Assembly: GCA_030146745.1 (NCBI GenBank)
Contig: JASLBD010000261.1
Location: 1 to 6,763 of the forward strand
Reading direction: 5' to 3'
Length of the DNA stretch: 6,763 bases
Origin: Allosphingosinicella sp.
Lineage (GTDB): Bacteria > Pseudomonadota > Alphaproteobacteria > Sphingomonadales > Sphingomonadaceae
Shown: positions 4,495 through 6,763 of the stretch, one piece after another
Layout of the letters: each line of letters begins with the position of its first letter
How positions within the stretch are numbered: the stretch's first letter is position 1
Position numbers and translations under genes: made by a program
Notes under the pieces: model-generated
The model's database searches: none
What the model saw: the letters and a program-made list of their open reading frames with translations, nothing else
What the model was told of the DNA's origin: nothing

Positions 4495-5142
4495 TCAGGC
4501 CGCCGTCCGCTCCAGGAACGCCGTTTCCCGCTCGACCCAGCCCGCGAAGCTCGGCCGTGACAGCATCCGGTCGGCGAAAGCCGCGACCTTCGGATGGCGT
4601 TCGGAGTCGATCGTCAATCCGAGATGGCGGAAATTGGCGAAGGCCGTCGCCACCGCGATGTCGGCGAGGGTGATCCCCTCTCCGACCAGGAAGCCGCTCT
4701 CGGGGATGGTGCGCTCGAGATAGTCGAGGATCGGGGGAAGCTCCTCCTTCTCGGCCTTGTCGGCGGTTTCCAGATCGCCTTGCCGGCCGAGGAAGCGAGG
4801 CGCGACGATGCGGTTGAAGAACATCTTGGCCCCGCAGGCGCAAAGGATGGTGTCGGCGAACTCGTCGAACCAGATCGTGCGGGCCCGCGCCTCCGGCTCG
4901 GCGGGGATCAGGGCGGGCTCCGGATATTTCGCTTCCAGATAGTGGATGATGGCGGAGGAATCGGAGATGGCGAAGTCCCCGTCGCGGAAGCCGGGTATCT
5001 TGCGGAACGGGCTCGAAGCGAGGAAGTCCGGATCGTCGGAGCCGAGGCCGAGCGGCTTGTGGTCGAGCTCCAGCCCCTTCTCCGCGCCGTAAGCCAGGAC
5101 CTTGCGAACGAAGGGCGACAATGAGGCTCCGTAGACAATCAT
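4495..5142 (-). CDS. Glutathione S-transferase family protein
   Basis: Soluble cytoplasmic enzyme of the two-domain GST fold, 215 residues, normal length. The N-terminal thioredoxin-like domain starts MIVYGASLSPFVRKVLAYGA with candidate catalytic Y4, S7 and S9; there is no Cys in this loop. The cis-proline site is FRKIPGF (P50), and the glutathione gamma-glutamyl site is ISDSSAI (D61-S62). The helical C-terminal domain carries the N-capping box GITLADIAVA (T158 to D161), a fold hallmark. Cysteines C101 and C103 in LCACGAKMF are unusual and not known to me as a family feature. Substrate unknown. I start at ATG 5142 because GGGAGA lies 6 nt upstream (5149-5154); the TTG two codons earlier overlaps that site. 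It follows the TonB-dependent receptor gene on the same strand after 51 bp. Confidence 0.9.
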   Translation of the reverse strand: MIVYGASLSPFVRKVLAYGAEKGLELDHKPLGLGSDDPDFLASSPFRKIPGFRDGDFAISDSSAIIHYLEAKYPEPALIPAEPEARARTIWFDEFADTILCACGAKMFFNRIVAPRFLGRQGDLETADKAEKEELPPILDYLERTIPESGFLVGEGITLADIAVATAFANFRHLGLTIDSERHPKVAAFADRMLSRPSFAGWVERETAFLERTAA

Positions 5143-5148
5143 GTCCAA

Positions 5149-5154
5149 TCTCCC
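5149..5154 (-). promoter_or_regulatory. Ribosome binding site deciding the GST start
   Basis: GGGAGA on the minus strand is 6 nt before the ATG at 5142 and overlaps or abuts the possible TTG start at 5148, which argues for the ATG. Confidence 0.55.
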
Positions 5155-5158
5155 TTTT

Positions 5159-5179
5159 TAGGTTTCAACACGCAACCTA
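5159..5179. promoter_or_regulatory. Inverted repeat in the receptor-GST gap, possible operator or leader hairpin
   Basis: TAGGTT (5159-5164) and AACCTA (5174-5179) are perfect inverted repeats separated by 9 nt. The site lies just upstream of the GST ribosome binding site, in the only AT-richer patch of the 51-bp gap. It has the size of a dimeric regulator's half-sites but could be chance. No T-tract follows on the minus strand, so it is not a terminator. Confidence 0.35.
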
Positions 5180-5203
5180 TACGGCTGCGCGGGCTATCGC
5201 AAG
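5176..5203 (-). promoter_or_regulatory. Weak candidate promoter for the GST gene
   Basis: On the minus strand CTTGCG (5198-5203) and TATAGG (5176-5181) are separated by 16 nt and resemble an alphaproteobacterial housekeeping promoter (CTTGAC / TATAAT-like). It overlaps the end of the receptor gene and would give a leader of roughly 30 nt. Both hexamers deviate from consensus. Confidence 0.25.
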
Positions 5204-6763
5204 CCGCCGAAGCGAAGGCCGATCCAGAAGGTTCGCGGGGTCGCCCTTTCCTGGATTCCAGCGCCGCTGATCCCCGCGAGGATCCGGGCGTCGGCGACAT
5301 TCTCCGCGCGCGCCTCGATCGCCAGCCTGGGCCCGAGCGGAAGCCGGCCAGCGGCGTCGAGAGTGAACGCGCCCGGCAGGCGCTGGCGGTTGAGATCGTC
5401 CTCGAACTGGGCACCGGCGTAGCGCGCGGTGACGGAGGCTCGGGCTCGGCCCGAAGCCCAGGCCAGGGTGGACGAGAGGCTGTGGCGCGGAGTCTGGGCG
5501 GGCCTCAGTCCGTCGAGCGCCAGCGCGGGCCCGCTCGCCTCGACCTCCGAATCGACCCGGGACCAGCCTCCCGAAAGGCTCCAGTCGCCGAGCGCGTAAC
5601 GGCCCTCCACCTCGATTCCTTGCGCCTCGATGGAATCGAGATTGCCCCGCCGGCGATAGTCGCCGCCGGCGGCGACGAAGCCGACGCCCGGGAAAGCGCC
5701 CGGGCCCCGGCCCAGGGTGACGTTGGCGATTGCCCCATCGAGCCGGTTGGAAAAGACGGTGACTCCGATCCGGGTCCTCGGCGCCGGCCGCCAGTCGACG
5801 CCCGCCTCGACCCCGAGCAGTCGCTCGGGGTCGAGCTCCGCATTGGCCGCGGTCGCGTCGGTCCCGACCCGGAACGGCCTGTAGAGTTCGTTCAGGGTCG
5901 GAAGCCGCCAGCCGAGATAGGCGGCGCCGCGCAGGGTCAGGACGTCCGCGGCGCGCCAGGCGATCCCGGCCCGCCCGGTCGGCTCCCAGCCGGACCGGTC
6001 GGCGAAGGCCGTGTCGGTCAGGACCGAGCCGGTCGCGAGCACCCGCTCGTGCAGCCGGCCGTCCGAGATTGTCCAGCGGTCGATCCGCGCGCCGGCGGTG
6101 AGCGTGACCGCCTGCGCCGTCCACGCGGCCTCGGCGAAGCCGCCGAGCGTCCGGGTGCGGCCGCCGGCCACCCGGCCGCGAGTGCCCGCTCCGGCGGCGA
6201 AGGCGTAAAGCTCGCGCGTCTCGCCGTCGGTCAAGCGCCAGTCGCCCCCGATCCGAAGCTCGGTCCCGGGCCCGAGCCTGGGCCGCACTTCGACCCGGGC
6301 GCCGAGCCCGGTCGCCGGCACGCTGAATTGCTCCGAGGCTCGGCTAGCCGCCGTCCGACCCGCATTGACGCTGGCGAAGCTGTTGTAGAAATCGCGGGTC
6401 TGGACGTAACCGAGGGCGCTCCATCGCCGGCCGACCAGTCGAAGCGACGCGTCGGTCCCGCGCGTGCGGATCTCGGAAAAAGCCGTCCCGCGCTCCCGCT
6501 CGTCGGAAAACAGCAGCCCGCTCGCCTGAAGCTCGATTCCTCCGGGAAGCGGCGCCACGGCGCGCAGGGCGATGCTCGACTGCTCGTAGGGCGAAGGCCG
6601 GTCGGCGGGACCGCGCTGCCCGCGGACCACGGGCACGAACCCCTCGCCGCGCTGCCAGGCGCCCGAGACGGCAACGAAGCCGCCGCCGAGCCCAAGGCCA
6701 AGCCAGGCAAAGAGGTCGAATCCGTCGCGGCTGCCATAAGCGAGGCGCCCCTGCTTTCCGCGC
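5194..6763 (-). CDS. TonB-dependent outer-membrane receptor, C-terminal barrel part, cut by window edge
   Basis: Receptors of this family import siderophores, cobalamin or other ligands across the outer membrane using TonB/ExbBD energy. The reading frame is open from the stop at 5194 to the right edge (about 522 residues), so the N-terminal signal, TonB box and plug are outside. An internal GTG at 6636 is not the start: the frame continues upstream with RLAYGSRDGFDLFAWLGLGL. Visible features are alternating amphipathic strands, the typical barrel motif WRLPTLNELYRPFRVG followed by ANAELDPERLLGVEAGVDW (about 5826-5910), and a C-terminal strand ending TFWIGLRFGGLR. Canonical receptors end with an aromatic residue; here F is four residues from the end. 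The ligand cannot be inferred. The downstream neighbour is the GST gene, 51 bp away on the same strand. Confidence 0.9.
   Translation of the reverse strand, partial: RGKQGRLAYGSRDGFDLFAWLGLGLGGGFVAVSGAWQRGEGFVPVVRGQRGPADRPSPYEQSSIALRAVAPLPGGIELQASGLLFSDERERGTAFSEIRTRGTDASLRLVGRRWSALGYVQTRDFYNSFASVNAGRTAASRASEQFSVPATGLGARVEVRPRLGPGTELRIGGDWRLTDGETRELYAFAAGAGTRGRVAGGRTRTLGGFAEAAWTAQAVTLTAGARIDRWTISDGRLHERVLATGSVLTDTAFADRSGWEPTGRAGIAWRAADVLTLRGAAYLGWRLPTLNELYRPFRVGTDATAANAELDPERLLGVEAGVDWRPAPRTRIGVTVFSNRLDGAIANVTLGRGPGAFPGVGFVAAGGDYRRRGNLDSIEAQGIEVEGRYALGDWSLSGGWSRVDSEVEASGPALALDGLRPAQTPRHSLSSTLAWASGRARASVTARYAGAQFEDDLNRQRLPGAFTLDAAGRLPLGPRLAIEARAENVADARILAGISGAGIQERATPRTFWIGLRFGGLR

Noticed and set aside
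5177..6124. 315-codon minus-strand frame overlapping the receptor
   Set aside because: It is an Arg/Gly-rich shadow; the receptor frame has the conserved barrel motifs.
1..6763. tRNA genes, CRISPR arrays, insertion sequences
   Set aside because: No T-loop or acceptor pattern, no regularly spaced direct repeats with spacers, and no transposase-like reading frame were seen on either strand.

Overview
The window is about 65-70% GC by eye. It looks like chromosomal DNA of an alphaproteobacterium, most likely a member of the Sphingomonadales (Sphingomonas or Sphingosinicella-like). That placement is an inference from the [2Fe-2S] ferredoxin type, the TonB-dependent receptor, the small glutathione transferase and OsmC proteins, and the intergenic palindromes beginning CGTCATTCCGG, which are common in that group. 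No plasmid, phage or transposase gene is visible.

Layout from left to right. Positions 1-203 (minus) hold the N-terminal third or so of an AlkA-type DNA-3-methyladenine glycosylase that runs off the left edge. It is divergent from a vertebrate-type [2Fe-2S] ferredoxin at 251-577 (plus). A 94-bp palindromic repeat at 579-672 separates the ferredoxin from a convergent minus-strand pair: rlmB (1418-2173), a SpoU-family 23S rRNA 2'-O-methyltransferase, followed 3 nt later by a predicted lipoprotein (677-1414). Then comes a gene-free stretch of about 970 bp (2174-3142), the most interesting part of the window. It holds a long imperfect hairpin (2231-2316), three head-to-tail 9-mers related to the DnaA box (2370-2396), a probable large structured RNA on the plus strand (about 2399-2966), and a composite palindromic repeat (2999-3116). 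To the right lie four minus-strand genes: a small exported protein of unknown function (3143-3823), an OsmC-family protein (3894-4343), a glutathione S-transferase-family protein (4495-5142), and the C-terminal beta-barrel part of a TonB-dependent receptor (5194 to beyond 6763). A second copy of the 579-672 repeat sits between the OsmC and GST genes.

How the parts relate. rlmB and the lipoprotein gene are packed tightly enough to be translationally coupled. Receptor, GST, OsmC and the exported protein all read leftward, but a palindrome divides GST from OsmC, so they may not be one transcript. OsmC and GST are both thiol and detoxification families. Palindromic repeats occupy most transcription-unit boundaries here and may serve as terminators or RNA-stabilising structures.

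The strongest candidate for something undescribed is the plus-strand RNA. At least eight short hairpins capped by GNRA tetraloops (seven GCAA, one GAAA) lie between 2472 and 2957. The last one is a strong intrinsic terminator with no protein gene upstream of it on that strand. Ten copies of GGAACC and a perfect 8-bp long-range pairing lie in the same stretch. I do not recognise it as RNase P RNA, tmRNA, SRP RNA or a group I or II intron.
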